A stretch of 30,561 nt of DNA. Origin: Bacteroides sp. GTDB taxonomy: Bacteria; Bacteroidota; Bacteroidia; Bacteroidales; Bacteroidaceae. A program made the translations under genes and the position numbers. Below, in pieces: positions 14,506-22,262 of this stretch; position 1 is the first letter of the stretch; every line of letters begins with the position of its first letter. A model generated the notes under the pieces. It was not told the DNA's origin, did no database searches, and saw only the letters and a list, made by a program, of their open reading frames with translations. The DNA lies in the NCBI RefSeq assembly GCF_030151085.1, contig NZ_JASLER010000037.1, positions 1 through 30,561 of the forward strand. The letters are read 5' to 3'.

Positions 14506-16809
14506 ATGAACAAAATCATTAGCAAAGAACATTTCTCTGAAAAGGTATTCAAGTTAGTAATCGAAGCGCCACTCATTGCTAAATCACGCAAAGCAGGACA
14601 CTTCGTAATTGTACGTGTAGGCGAAAAAGGCGAACGTATGCCACTAACCATCGCTGGTGCGGACACCGTAAAAGGTACTATCACTTTGGTAGTGCAAGAA
14701 GTTGGGCTTTCTTCCACCCGTTTGTGTGAATTGAACGAGGGCGATTACATTACGGACGTTGTAGGGCCACTTGGACAAGCCACTCATATCGAGAACTTCG
14801 GAACTGTAGTTTGTGCCGGAGGCGGTGTAGGTGTAGCCCCGATGCTTCCCATCGTACAGGCTTTAAAAGCTGCCGGAAATCGCGTGATTACCGTACTGGC
14901 AGGTCGTACCAAAGAACTGATTATCCTCGAAGAAGAGATGCGTGCAAGTTCCGACGAAGTCATTATCATGACCGATGATGGGTCTTACGGAAAAAAAGGT
15001 CTGGTTACCGAAGGAATAGAAGGAGTTATCAAACGCGAGAAGGTGGACAAATGCTTCTGTATCGGTCCCGCTATTATGATGAAATTCGTTTGTTTGCTGA
15101 CAAAGAAATATGAAATCCCCACTGAAGTATCTCTGAATACCATTATGGTAGACGGTACGGGTATGTGTGGTGCCTGTCGTATTACGATTGGTGGAAAAAC
15201 CAAATTCGTTTGTGTAGACGGACCTGAATTTGACGGTCATCAGGTAGACTTCGACGAGATGCTGAAACGTATGGGTGCCTTCAAAAGCATAGAACGTGAA
15301 GAAATGCACAAGTTGGAAGAACCCAAAACCTGTGAAGCAACCGGCGAAAATTTGCTTGACGATGAAAAGAGCCGTAATGCTGCCTGGCGTGTAGAATTAC
15401 GTAAATCCATGAAACCAAAAGAACGTACCGCCATCCCTCGTGTAGAAATGAACGAGCTTGATGCCGAATACCGTTCACATAGCCGTAAGGAAGAGGTGAA
15501 TCAGGGATTAACAGAAGAACAAGCATTAACAGAGGCTAAGCGTTGTCTTGACTGTGCCAATCCGGGTTGCATGGAAGGCTGCCCTGTGGGTATCGACATC
15601 CCTCGCTTCGTGAAGCACATTGAACGCGGAGACTTCCTCGAAGCTGCCAAGACACTAAAAGAAACCAGCGCACTGCCGGCTGTTTGCGGTCGTGTTTGTC
15701 CGCAGGAGAAGCAATGTGAGTCCAAATGTATTCATTTGAAGATGAACGAAAAGCCTGTAGCCATCGGCTATCTGGAACGTTTTGCCGCTGATTATGAAAG
15801 AGAAAGCGGGCAAATCTCTATACCGGAAATCAAAGAAAGAAACGGTATTAAGATAGCTGTTATTGGTTCCGGTCCTGCCGGATTATCTTTTGCCGGAGAT
15901 ATGGCAAAGTATGGCTATGAAGTGACTGTATTCGAAGCGTTGCATGAAATCGGTGGTGTATTAAAGTATGGTATTCCCGAATTCCGTCTGCCCAACAAGG
16001 TAGTGGATGTAGAAATAAACAACCTTGCCCAAATGGGTGTGGAATTTATCAAGGATTGCATCGTCGGCAAAACAATTAGTGTAGAACAGTTGGAAGAAGA
16101 AGGCTTCAAAGGCGTATTCGTTGCCTCCGGGGCCGGACTTCCTAACTTCATGAATATCCCCGGCGAGAATTCCATCAACATCCTCTCATCCAATGAATAC
16201 CTGACTCGCGTGAACTTGATGGATGCCGCCAGCGAAGATTCCGACACTCCTGTACCTTTCGGCAAAAGTGTAGCAGTTATCGGCGGTGGTAACACTGCCA
16301 TGGACTCAGTACGTACAGCCCGTCGTTTGGGTGCAGAACGTGCCATGATTATCTATCGCCGTTCGGAAGAGGAAATGCCGGCACGTATCGAAGAGGTAAA
16401 ACATGCCAAAGAGGAAGGTGTAGAGTTCCTGACCCTGCACAACCCGATAGAATACATTGCCGACGAACAAGGAAAAGTGAAACAAGTAGTTCTGCAAAAG
16501 ATGGAACTTGGCGAACCGGATGCTTCCGGACGTCGTAGCCCCGTTCCTATTCCCGGAGCTACTGAAACAATTGATATCGACCTCGCCATTGTCAGTGTAG
16601 GTGTATCTCCCAACCCAATTGTTCCGAGCTCCATCCAAGGACTAACCTTGGGACGTAAAGGTACGATTGCCGTTAACGATAGTATGCAATCATCAATTCC
16701 CACGATTTATGCGGGTGGTGATATTGTCCGGGGTGGCGCAACTGTAATCCTTGCCATGGGAGACGGACGAAAAGCCGCAGTTTCCATGAATGAGCAGTTA
16801 ATGAAATAG
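14506..16809 (+). CDS. Fused ferredoxin-NADP reductase-like / glutamate synthase small-subunit-like flavoprotein (NfnA-NfnB type)
   Basis: 767 residues joining two proteins that are often separate. The N-terminal half (1-275) is a PyrK/SudB/NfnA-like reductase: flavin-binding RMPLTIAGAD, NAD-binding VVCAGGGVGVAPMLPIVQAL, and a [2Fe-2S] site with Asp216, Cys221, Cys224 and Cys236, the Asp-plus-three-Cys spacing seen in NfnA. The C-terminal half (about 290-767) is GltA/NfnB-like: two [4Fe-4S] cysteine sets (Cys347/350/355/359 and Cys394/398/404/408), FAD site GSGPAG (454-459) and NADPH site AVIGGGNTAMDSVRTARRLG. This composition suggests electron bifurcation between NADH, ferredoxin and NADPH, or sulfide/polysulfide reduction. 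Automatic labels often read glutamate synthase; no large GOGAT subunit is nearby. Monocistronic, between its own promoter and a terminator. Confidence 0.92.
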   Translation: MNKIISKEHFSEKVFKLVIEAPLIAKSRKAGHFVIVRVGEKGERMPLTIAGADTVKGTITLVVQEVGLSSTRLCELNEGDYITDVVGPLGQATHIENFGTVVCAGGGVGVAPMLPIVQALKAAGNRVITVLAGRTKELIILEEEMRASSDEVIIMTDDGSYGKKGLVTEGIEGVIKREKVDKCFCIGPAIMMKFVCLLTKKYEIPTEVSLNTIMVDGTGMCGACRITIGGKTKFVCVDGPEFDGHQVDFDEMLKRMGAFKSIEREEMHKLEEPKTCEATGENLLDDEKSRNAAWRVELRKSMKPKERTAIPRVEMNELDAEYRSHSRKEEVNQGLTEEQALTEAKRCLDCANPGCMEGCPVGIDIPRFVKHIERGDFLEAAKTLKETSALPAVCGRVCPQEKQCESKCIHLKMNEKPVAIGYLERFAADYERESGQISIPEIKERNGIKIAVIGSGPAGLSFAGDMAKYGYEVTVFEALHEIGGVLKYGIPEFRLPNKVVDVEINNLAQMGVEFIKDCIVGKTISVEQLEEEGFKGVFVASGAGLPNFMNIPGENSINILSSNEYLTRVNLMDAASEDSDTPVPFGKSVAVIGGGNTAMDSVRTARRLGAERAMIIYRRSEEEMPARIEEVKHAKEEGVEFLTLHNPIEYIADEQGKVKQVVLQKMELGEPDASGRRSPVPIPGATETIDIDLAIVSVGVSPNPIVPSSIQGLTLGRKGTIAVNDSMQSSIPTIYAGGDIVRGGATVILAMGDGRKAAVSMNEQLMK

Positions 16810-16813
16810 CAAG

Positions 16814-16856
16814 AAGCCCCGTTTACAATTCACATTGCAAACGGGGCTTTCTCTTA
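16814..16856. terminator. Bidirectional terminator between the NfnAB-like gene and panD
   Basis: AAGCCCCGTTT (16814-16824) pairs perfectly with AAACGGGGCTT (16839-16849), followed by a T-rich run. It lies between convergent genes and can serve both. Confidence 0.85.
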
Positions 16857-16883
16857 TTAACAAATTATTATTGGAAAAAAAAA

Positions 16884-17234
16884 TCAAAGTACTTTATTCG
16901 TCGCCGGATCCGGGAATATCACCGACGGCTTAAATGACTTGGCTTCTTCAAAATCCATTAATGCATACGACATGATGATAACAATATCATCCGGCTGCAC
17001 TTTGCGGGCAGCTGCTCCATTCAGACAAATCTTACCCGAGCCACGTTCGCCCTTAATAATGTAAGTTTCAAAACGTTCCCCATTATTATTATCGGCAATA
17101 TATACCTTTTCACCGGCAATCATGTTGGCGGCATCCAGCAAGTCTTCGTCAATCGTGATGCTACCCATATAATTCAGGTTAGCTTCAGTGACACGGGCAC
17201 AATGGATCTTCGACTTCAACACTTCAATCATCAT
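16884..17234 (-). CDS. panD: Aspartate 1-decarboxylase
   Basis: 116 residues, with the self-cleavage site Gly24-Ser25 (NYMGSITIDE); cleavage creates the pyruvoyl group that decarboxylates L-aspartate to beta-alanine. The MMIEV start is chosen because it gives the same Gly24-Ser25 spacing as the E. coli enzyme. Other family marks are GEKVYIADNNNGERFETYII and GAAARKVQPDDIVIIMSYAL. It begins 22 bases after panC, so the two genes together supply beta-alanine and join it to pantoate for coenzyme A synthesis. panB is not in the window. Confidence 0.97.
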   Translation of the reverse strand: MMIEVLKSKIHCARVTEANLNYMGSITIDEDLLDAANMIAGEKVYIADNNNGERFETYIIKGERGSGKICLNGAAARKVQPDDIVIIMSYALMDFEEAKSFKPSVIFPDPATNKVL

Positions 17235-17256
17235 AAGATTGGCTCTTTTTTAGTTA

Positions 17257-18102
17257 TTACTCTTTGTACTTGATATTGTCAATCAAGCGAACCTCACCAC
17301 AAAATACAGTAATACACCCCACAGCGTAAGAGGTATCTTCCCAATTGACAATCTTCTGCAACGTATTGCCATCCACCAGTTCGAAATATTCCATACGCAA
17401 GCCAGGAGCGGCTGCAATGGCATCTTCTACCAACTTCTGTGTCTCAGCTACCGTATGCGAGGCTGCAAAGATACGACTTTCAAATAAAGTCTGCGATATT
17501 TTTAAGGCATTTTTGCGTTCTTCTGCAGATAAACGGGCATTACGACTACTCAAAGCCAACCCATCGGCTTCACGAATAATGGGACAACCTACTATTTCCA
17601 ACGGGTATTTCATTTGGCGCACCATCTCACGAATGATAGCCAGCTGCTGAAAATCTTTTTCTCCGAAATAAGCCCTATCAGGTTTTACTGCATCAAATAG
17701 TTTGCTTACAATCTGGCAAACACCATTAAAGTGTCCTGGACGAAAGGCCCCTTCCATCACCGTATCTAACGGCGAATAGCTGAACTCGCGTGTATCAGGC
17801 TCGGGATACATCTCCTCTACTGAAGGCGCAAAGACAAAAGTAGCTCCACATTCCTCCAGCAGACGACAATCAGCCTCCAGCGTACGAGGATATTTTACTA
17901 AATCATTCTTATCATTAAACTGAGTCGGATTTACAAAAACGCTTACTACAGCAGCATCATTTTCTGCCACACAACGTTTCACCAATGAGGCATGACCGGC
18001 ATGCAAGGCACCCATTGTAGGCACTAGGCCTACCTTCTTTCCTTGGGCTTTCAAAGCCGAAAGTCCGGCCTGCAAGTCCTTGATAGTATGTACTATTTTC
18101 AT
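17257..18102 (-). CDS. panC: Pantothenate synthetase (pantoate-beta-alanine ligase)
   Basis: 281 residues, normal length. The ATP-binding signature VPTMGALHAGHASLVKRC is near residue 26, followed by VFVNPTQFNDKNDL, RPGHFNGVCQIVSKLFDAV, RAYFGEKDFQQLAIIREMV and ALSSRNARLS, all conserved in PanC. It condenses pantoate and beta-alanine with ATP in the cytoplasm. First gene of a panC-panD operon; no perfect TAnnTTTG box was found upstream (a near match lies around 18146-18153). Confidence 0.98.
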   Translation of the reverse strand: MKIVHTIKDLQAGLSALKAQGKKVGLVPTMGALHAGHASLVKRCVAENDAAVVSVFVNPTQFNDKNDLVKYPRTLEADCRLLEECGATFVFAPSVEEMYPEPDTREFSYSPLDTVMEGAFRPGHFNGVCQIVSKLFDAVKPDRAYFGEKDFQQLAIIREMVRQMKYPLEIVGCPIIREADGLALSSRNARLSAEERKNALKISQTLFESRIFAASHTVAETQKLVEDAIAAAPGLRMEYFELVDGNTLQKIVNWEDTSYAVGCITVFCGEVRLIDNIKYKE

Positions 18103-18289
18103 TTTTATTGGTTATATAATAACTAAGTTGTTCGCAAAAACGGTGCAAAATAAACCATTATTTAGCATATAAAGAAGAAATATCATGAATTAATGCAAAA
18201 CTTATACTGCACGAGAGTATTCCCACGAGCCTATCTATTACTGTATTTCAAGCAGTTAACAATTCATAAGGAATTATAGATTAGCCCTA

Positions 18290-18323
18290 TTTGCTTTATT
18301 GCCCGATTTTTTTTATATCTTTG
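18290..18323 (+). promoter_or_regulatory. Predicted promoter of the GlgA-like/DUF4270 operon
   Basis: TATCTTTG at 18316-18323 is a perfect -7 box 25 bases before the ATG. The nearest TTTG is at 18290-18293, 22 bases away, slightly longer than usual. Confidence 0.55.
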
Positions 18324-18348
18324 CAGAATAATTGAGAACATTGTTATT

Positions 18349-19173
18349 ATGACAAAGGCGAACAAGGTTTTATTTATTACACAAGAAATTACCCCTTACG
18401 TTTCAGAATCGGAAATGTCTCTTGTAGGCAGAAATCTACCACAAGCAATACAGGAAAAAGGCAGAGAGATCAGAACGTTCATGCCCAAATGGGGAAATAT
18501 CAATGAGCGCAGAAACCAACTGCACGAAGTGATACGTCTATCCGGGATGAACCTTATCATTGATGATACCGACCATCCACTTATTATCAAAGTTGCTTCC
18601 ATTCAATCTGCCCGCATGCAGGTTTATTTTATCGACAACGATGATTACTTCCAAAACAGATTCCAAGCAGCCGATGAACAAGGTGTGGAATATGAAGATA
18701 ATGATGCCCGTGCTATATTTTATGCGCGCGGCGTATTGGAAACGGTAAAAAAACTCCGTTGGTGTCCGGATATCATTCATTGTCATGGTTGGATGACGGC
18801 TTTAGCTCCTCTATATATCAAGAAAGTTTATAAGGATGAACCTTCTTTCAGAGATGCCAAAGTTGTATTCTCTCTTTTTGAAGACGACTTCAAACAACCT
18901 TTCCACGCAGACTTTGCCAGCAAATTACTGCTGAAAGGTATTTCCAAAAAAGACATTGCCAGCTTAAAAGAGCCTATTGACTATACGTCTCTTTGCAAAT
19001 TAGCAACAGACTACTCCGATGGTGTTATCCAACAAAGTGAACACGTCAACGAAGAAGTACTGGAATATGCTCGCAAATCCGGCAAACTCATATTGGATTA
19101 TCAATCCCCCGAAAACTTTGCAGATGCCTGCAATGACTTCTACGACAAAGTGTGGGAAGTTGAACAAATATAA
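18349..19173 (+). CDS. GlgA-like protein: N-terminal half of a glycogen/starch synthase only
   Basis: 274 residues resembling the N-terminal (GT5) Rossmann domain of glycogen synthases: KVLFITQEITPYVSESEMSL, FYARGVLETVKKLRWCPDII, HCHGWMTALAPLYIKKVYKD, then SLFEDDFKQPF and GISKKDIASLKEPIDYTSL. Active GlgA is about 480 residues with a second domain that binds ADP-glucose; that domain is absent and the frame closes cleanly. The usual Lys-x-Gly-Gly-Leu loop near the N-terminus is replaced by SESEMSLVGRNLP. Catalysis therefore looks unlikely; a regulatory or glucan-binding role, or a partner for the GT4 enzyme encoded nearby, is possible. The DUF4270 gene follows after 21 bases, probably co-transcribed. 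Neighbours are intact, so this looks like a stable short family rather than recent decay. Confidence 0.8.
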   Translation: MTKANKVLFITQEITPYVSESEMSLVGRNLPQAIQEKGREIRTFMPKWGNINERRNQLHEVIRLSGMNLIIDDTDHPLIIKVASIQSARMQVYFIDNDDYFQNRFQAADEQGVEYEDNDARAIFYARGVLETVKKLRWCPDIIHCHGWMTALAPLYIKKVYKDEPSFRDAKVVFSLFEDDFKQPFHADFASKLLLKGISKKDIASLKEPIDYTSLCKLATDYSDGVIQQSEHVNEEVLEYARKSGKLILDYQSPENFADACNDFYDKVWEVEQI

Positions 19174-19194
19174 ATTGATTAGACAATTAAAACT

Positions 19195-20757
19195 ATGAAA
19201 GTAAGATATTTAGGAACATTGCTTTTAGCAATCCTGACTTTCTACGGATGCGATGATAACACCGGAACGTTGGGTATGGGGATGTTACCCCCCTCGGACG
19301 GTATGTCATCAAATACTAAGATTTTCGAAGTTGTAACTGAATCTGTTATAGCAGATTCAGTTTATGCTAAAACCAGTACAGGATACGTAGGGAAGTTTAC
19401 TGATAAAGAATTTGGTGATTATGAAGCTAGCTTTCTAACAGAATTGAATTGTACTGATAACTTTTCTTTTCCCAAAGTATATAAATACGACCCCGTTACC
19501 AAAACAGGAAGTGGAGAATTAGTAGGGGATACTATTTCGTCAGCTCAGTTAGTGCTATACTATTCCAGTTGGTTTGGTGACTCACTGAATGCATGCCGAA
19601 TGAGCGTATATGAGTTACAGAAGAAACTGGATAAGAACCGCTATACCAACATTAATCCTGAAGAGTATTATAATCCTTCTTCTCCTATATTACTAGGACG
19701 CAAAGCCTATACAGCTTTTGATACTACAGTACCTGATTCTGTAAGATTTGAAAAAGATGCTAATGGGAACTATACTTTCTACCCGAATATTGTTTTTCCA
19801 TTAGACAAAGAAAAATGCACCAAAAAATTCTTGCTAGCTTACCGTGAGAACCCTGATAATTTCAAAAATGCGGAGAATTTTATTGAAAACATATTTAAAG
19901 GTATATATGTAAAGAGTGATTATGGAGATGGAACTATCCTCTATATCGATCAGGTTGCCCTACAGTTCAAATTTCACCTTTATGCAATAAACGATACAAC
20001 AGGGGTAGCAATAAAGACGAAAGACGGAAAACAAGACTCTCTATATTATGGTACAAAAACATTCTTTGCTTCGACCAAAGAAGTTATTCAAGCAAACCAT
20101 TTCTTGAATAATTTCAAAGACAAGATAACAGAGAAGTTAAAGGAAAAGGAGCATACTTATATTAAATCTCCTGCAGGTATCTTCACGCAAGCTACTATAC
20201 CTTATGATTCAATATACAAAAAATTATCAAAGGATACTCTTAATGCTGTGAAACTTACTTTCACCAACTACGACAATGTAAATAATTATAAGTTCAGCAT
20301 GAGTGCCCCCAAGAATGTATTATTGATACGTAAAAATGATTTAAAATCATTCTTCGAAGAAAATAAGCTTACGGATAATGTAACATCATTTACTGTAACA
20401 CACAATAATGTTGCAACCAACCAATATACATTTAAAAATATAGCCCGTTTGGTAACCACTTGCATCAACGAAAAACAAGCTGCCAAGAAAAAAGCGAAAG
20501 AAGTTGCTGGAGCTAGTTGGGATGAAGATAAATGGGAAGATAAATGGCTTGCTGATAACCCGGATTGGGATAAAGTCCTGCTTATTCCGATTGCTGTGAC
20601 CTATGATTACTCCAACAGTCAAAATCCTACCATGACCGGCATTGAGAATGATTTGCAACCGGGATATGCCCAACTTAAGGGTGGTCCCTTGAAGGTAAAT
20701 GGAGTAGTACAAAATCCTCTAAAAATAGAAGTCACATATACAAGTTTCAACAACTAA
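19195..20757 (+). CDS. DUF4270-family lipoprotein
   Basis: 520 residues. The lipoprotein signal peptide ends at Cys19 (LTFYGC), followed by an acidic DDN that avoids no known rule but leaves the protein anchored outside the inner membrane. Recognisable DUF4270 features include the early YAKTSTGYVGKFTDKEFGDY region, DTISSAQLVLYYSSWFGDSL, YIDQVALQFKFHLYA and a C-terminal GGPLKVNGVVQNPLKIEVTY, consistent with an all-beta extracytoplasmic protein. Function unknown to me. It shares a transcript with the cytoplasmic GlgA-like protein, an odd pairing given their different compartments. A strong terminator follows. Confidence 0.85.
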   Translation: MKVRYLGTLLLAILTFYGCDDNTGTLGMGMLPPSDGMSSNTKIFEVVTESVIADSVYAKTSTGYVGKFTDKEFGDYEASFLTELNCTDNFSFPKVYKYDPVTKTGSGELVGDTISSAQLVLYYSSWFGDSLNACRMSVYELQKKLDKNRYTNINPEEYYNPSSPILLGRKAYTAFDTTVPDSVRFEKDANGNYTFYPNIVFPLDKEKCTKKFLLAYRENPDNFKNAENFIENIFKGIYVKSDYGDGTILYIDQVALQFKFHLYAINDTTGVAIKTKDGKQDSLYYGTKTFFASTKEVIQANHFLNNFKDKITEKLKEKEHTYIKSPAGIFTQATIPYDSIYKKLSKDTLNAVKLTFTNYDNVNNYKFSMSAPKNVLLIRKNDLKSFFEENKLTDNVTSFTVTHNNVATNQYTFKNIARLVTTCINEKQAAKKKAKEVAGASWDEDKWEDKWLADNPDWDKVLLIPIAVTYDYSNSQNPTMTGIENDLQPGYAQLKGGPLKVNGVVQNPLKIEVTYTSFNN

Positions 20758-20768
20758 TATTATCTCAC

Positions 20769-20809
20769 AAAAAATCCTCCCGTTCTTCATTGAGCGGGAG
20801 GATTTTTTT
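20769..20809. terminator. Bidirectional intrinsic terminator
   Basis: AAAAAATCCTCCCG (20769-20782) pairs with CGGGAGGATTTTTT (20795-20808) around a 12-base loop. Runs of A and T on both sides allow it to end both the DUF4270 and the GH57 transcripts. Confidence 0.92.
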
Positions 20810-20838
20810 ATCTATCTACTTAACTAGTCGAAAGATGA

Positions 20839-22245
20839 CTATTTGTCTTCCTTCTTAGTAGCCTTTTTAGCAGCAGGTTTCTTAGCAGCAGTTGCTTTCT
20901 TTGCCGGAGCTTTAACAGCAGGTTTCTCTTCCTTCTTTTTCTCAGGAGCTTTTTCTTTCTCCAGCTTAGCTTTTGCTTGTTCCAACTCTTTATGCAATAT
21001 TTCTATTTCATTACCTTGGTTTCTGATGGTAGTTAACAAAGCATTCAATTCTTCATTATCTATATCTACCGGATAAAGAGAATCTACACGTTGGATGAAG
21101 TCACCAAGAATATTCATATAGTTAGTAAACGCATCGTAAGGAGATTCATAGATACCACGGTTCAAACCTACACCACTGTTCTTAGTAGTCATGAAACGGA
21201 AATTATTACTTGCCTGCAAATAGTCCCAGTCCTGCTTAATACGGCGGTCGTCACAAAGGTGTACACGTTCAGCCACACTATACAACTTAGCAAAGGCTTC
21301 ACGCTGCATCGTATTACCCAACCAACAACTTGTATCTCTTTCCTCGTCTACCCAAGACATAGGATAAGGTACATCCAATTGAGAAACTGACTTCAACTTG
21401 GTAATGATTTCTGTAGGAGTAGAGAACGTAATACCTTTTTCTTTGGCACATGCAGGCAGTGCCTTCAAGAATTCCAGAATATTGGAAGACAATGACTGAG
21501 CCATGCCTAAAGCACAAAGTTCCATAAAGATATTAATCACTTGCTCTTCTTGTGGCAATGCGTCAATCCAGCTGATATACTTATCGGCAAACAATGGATA
21601 TTCACTCCATTCGGAGTTGGAGAAGCGCAAGCTGATATCATCGGATAACTTAAAGTCACGCAATAACAACTTCAGATTGGGATTCATGTTGCAGTGGTAT
21701 ACATAATGCGGACTCTTCCAGCCCAAAACATGCTTAGCGCCTTCGGTCAACATTCCTTTAAAGCCCATGCCTGCTACCATTGCACCAATCTCATCATTAT
21801 AAATCAAACTTGAGTTACGGAACACTTTCGGTGCCTTGCCAAACATTTGTTTCATTTTTGCACTCTGTCGCTTCACTTCTTCTTCGAAGCATTCTTCATT
21901 AGCCAATGAAGAAAGACCGTGTGAATAAGGCTCTGCGAGGAATTCGCAACAACCGGTATCATTTAACTGATGTAACAGATCAATTACTGCTGGTGCATGA
22001 ATTTCCAATTGTTCCAATGCAACTCCTGAAATAGACAAAGCTACTTTGAACGCACCACCCGAGTTCTTTACCATCTCAATTAAGGTATTCAAAGCCGGGA
22101 TATAAGAGCGCTCAGCAACCTCATTGATACTGATTTCATTGGCATAATCATCATAGTAATAATGATCAGTGCCTATATCAAAGAAACGATAACGTTTCAA
22201 ATGAATGATTTGATGTATTTCAAAATAAAGACAGATAGTTCTCAT
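20839..22245 (-). CDS. GH57-family glycoside hydrolase (alpha-amylase-like) with Lys/Ala-rich tail
   Basis: 468 residues. The N-terminus carries the first GH57 motif in altered form (LYFEIHQIIHLKRY; His present, usual HQP reads HQI), then CEFLAEPYSHGLSSL, KVFRNSSLIYNDEIGAMVAG and GVGLNRGIYESPYDAFTNYM. No signal peptide, so it acts in the cytoplasm, probably on alpha-1,4-glucan such as glycogen. From about residue 395 the sequence becomes a predicted coiled coil and then a low-complexity tail rich in Lys, Ala and Pro (PAKKATAAKKPAAKKATKKE), like histone H1-type tails. Last gene of the operon with the GT4 and debranching enzymes; 17 bases separate it from the GT4 gene. Confidence 0.9.
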   Translation of the reverse strand: MRTICLYFEIHQIIHLKRYRFFDIGTDHYYYDDYANEISINEVAERSYIPALNTLIEMVKNSGGAFKVALSISGVALEQLEIHAPAVIDLLHQLNDTGCCEFLAEPYSHGLSSLANEECFEEEVKRQSAKMKQMFGKAPKVFRNSSLIYNDEIGAMVAGMGFKGMLTEGAKHVLGWKSPHYVYHCNMNPNLKLLLRDFKLSDDISLRFSNSEWSEYPLFADKYISWIDALPQEEQVINIFMELCALGMAQSLSSNILEFLKALPACAKEKGITFSTPTEIITKLKSVSQLDVPYPMSWVDEERDTSCWLGNTMQREAFAKLYSVAERVHLCDDRRIKQDWDYLQASNNFRFMTTKNSGVGLNRGIYESPYDAFTNYMNILGDFIQRVDSLYPVDIDNEELNALLTTIRNQGNEIEILHKELEQAKAKLEKEKAPEKKKEEKPAVKAPAKKATAAKKPAAKKATKKEDK

Positions 22246-22262
22246 TTCTATTTATTGTTTTG

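Noticed and set aside
15240..16703. Several long minus-strand reading frames opposite the NfnAB-like gene
   Set aside because: They are antisense shadows of a strongly conserved coding frame, without recognisable domains or start signals.
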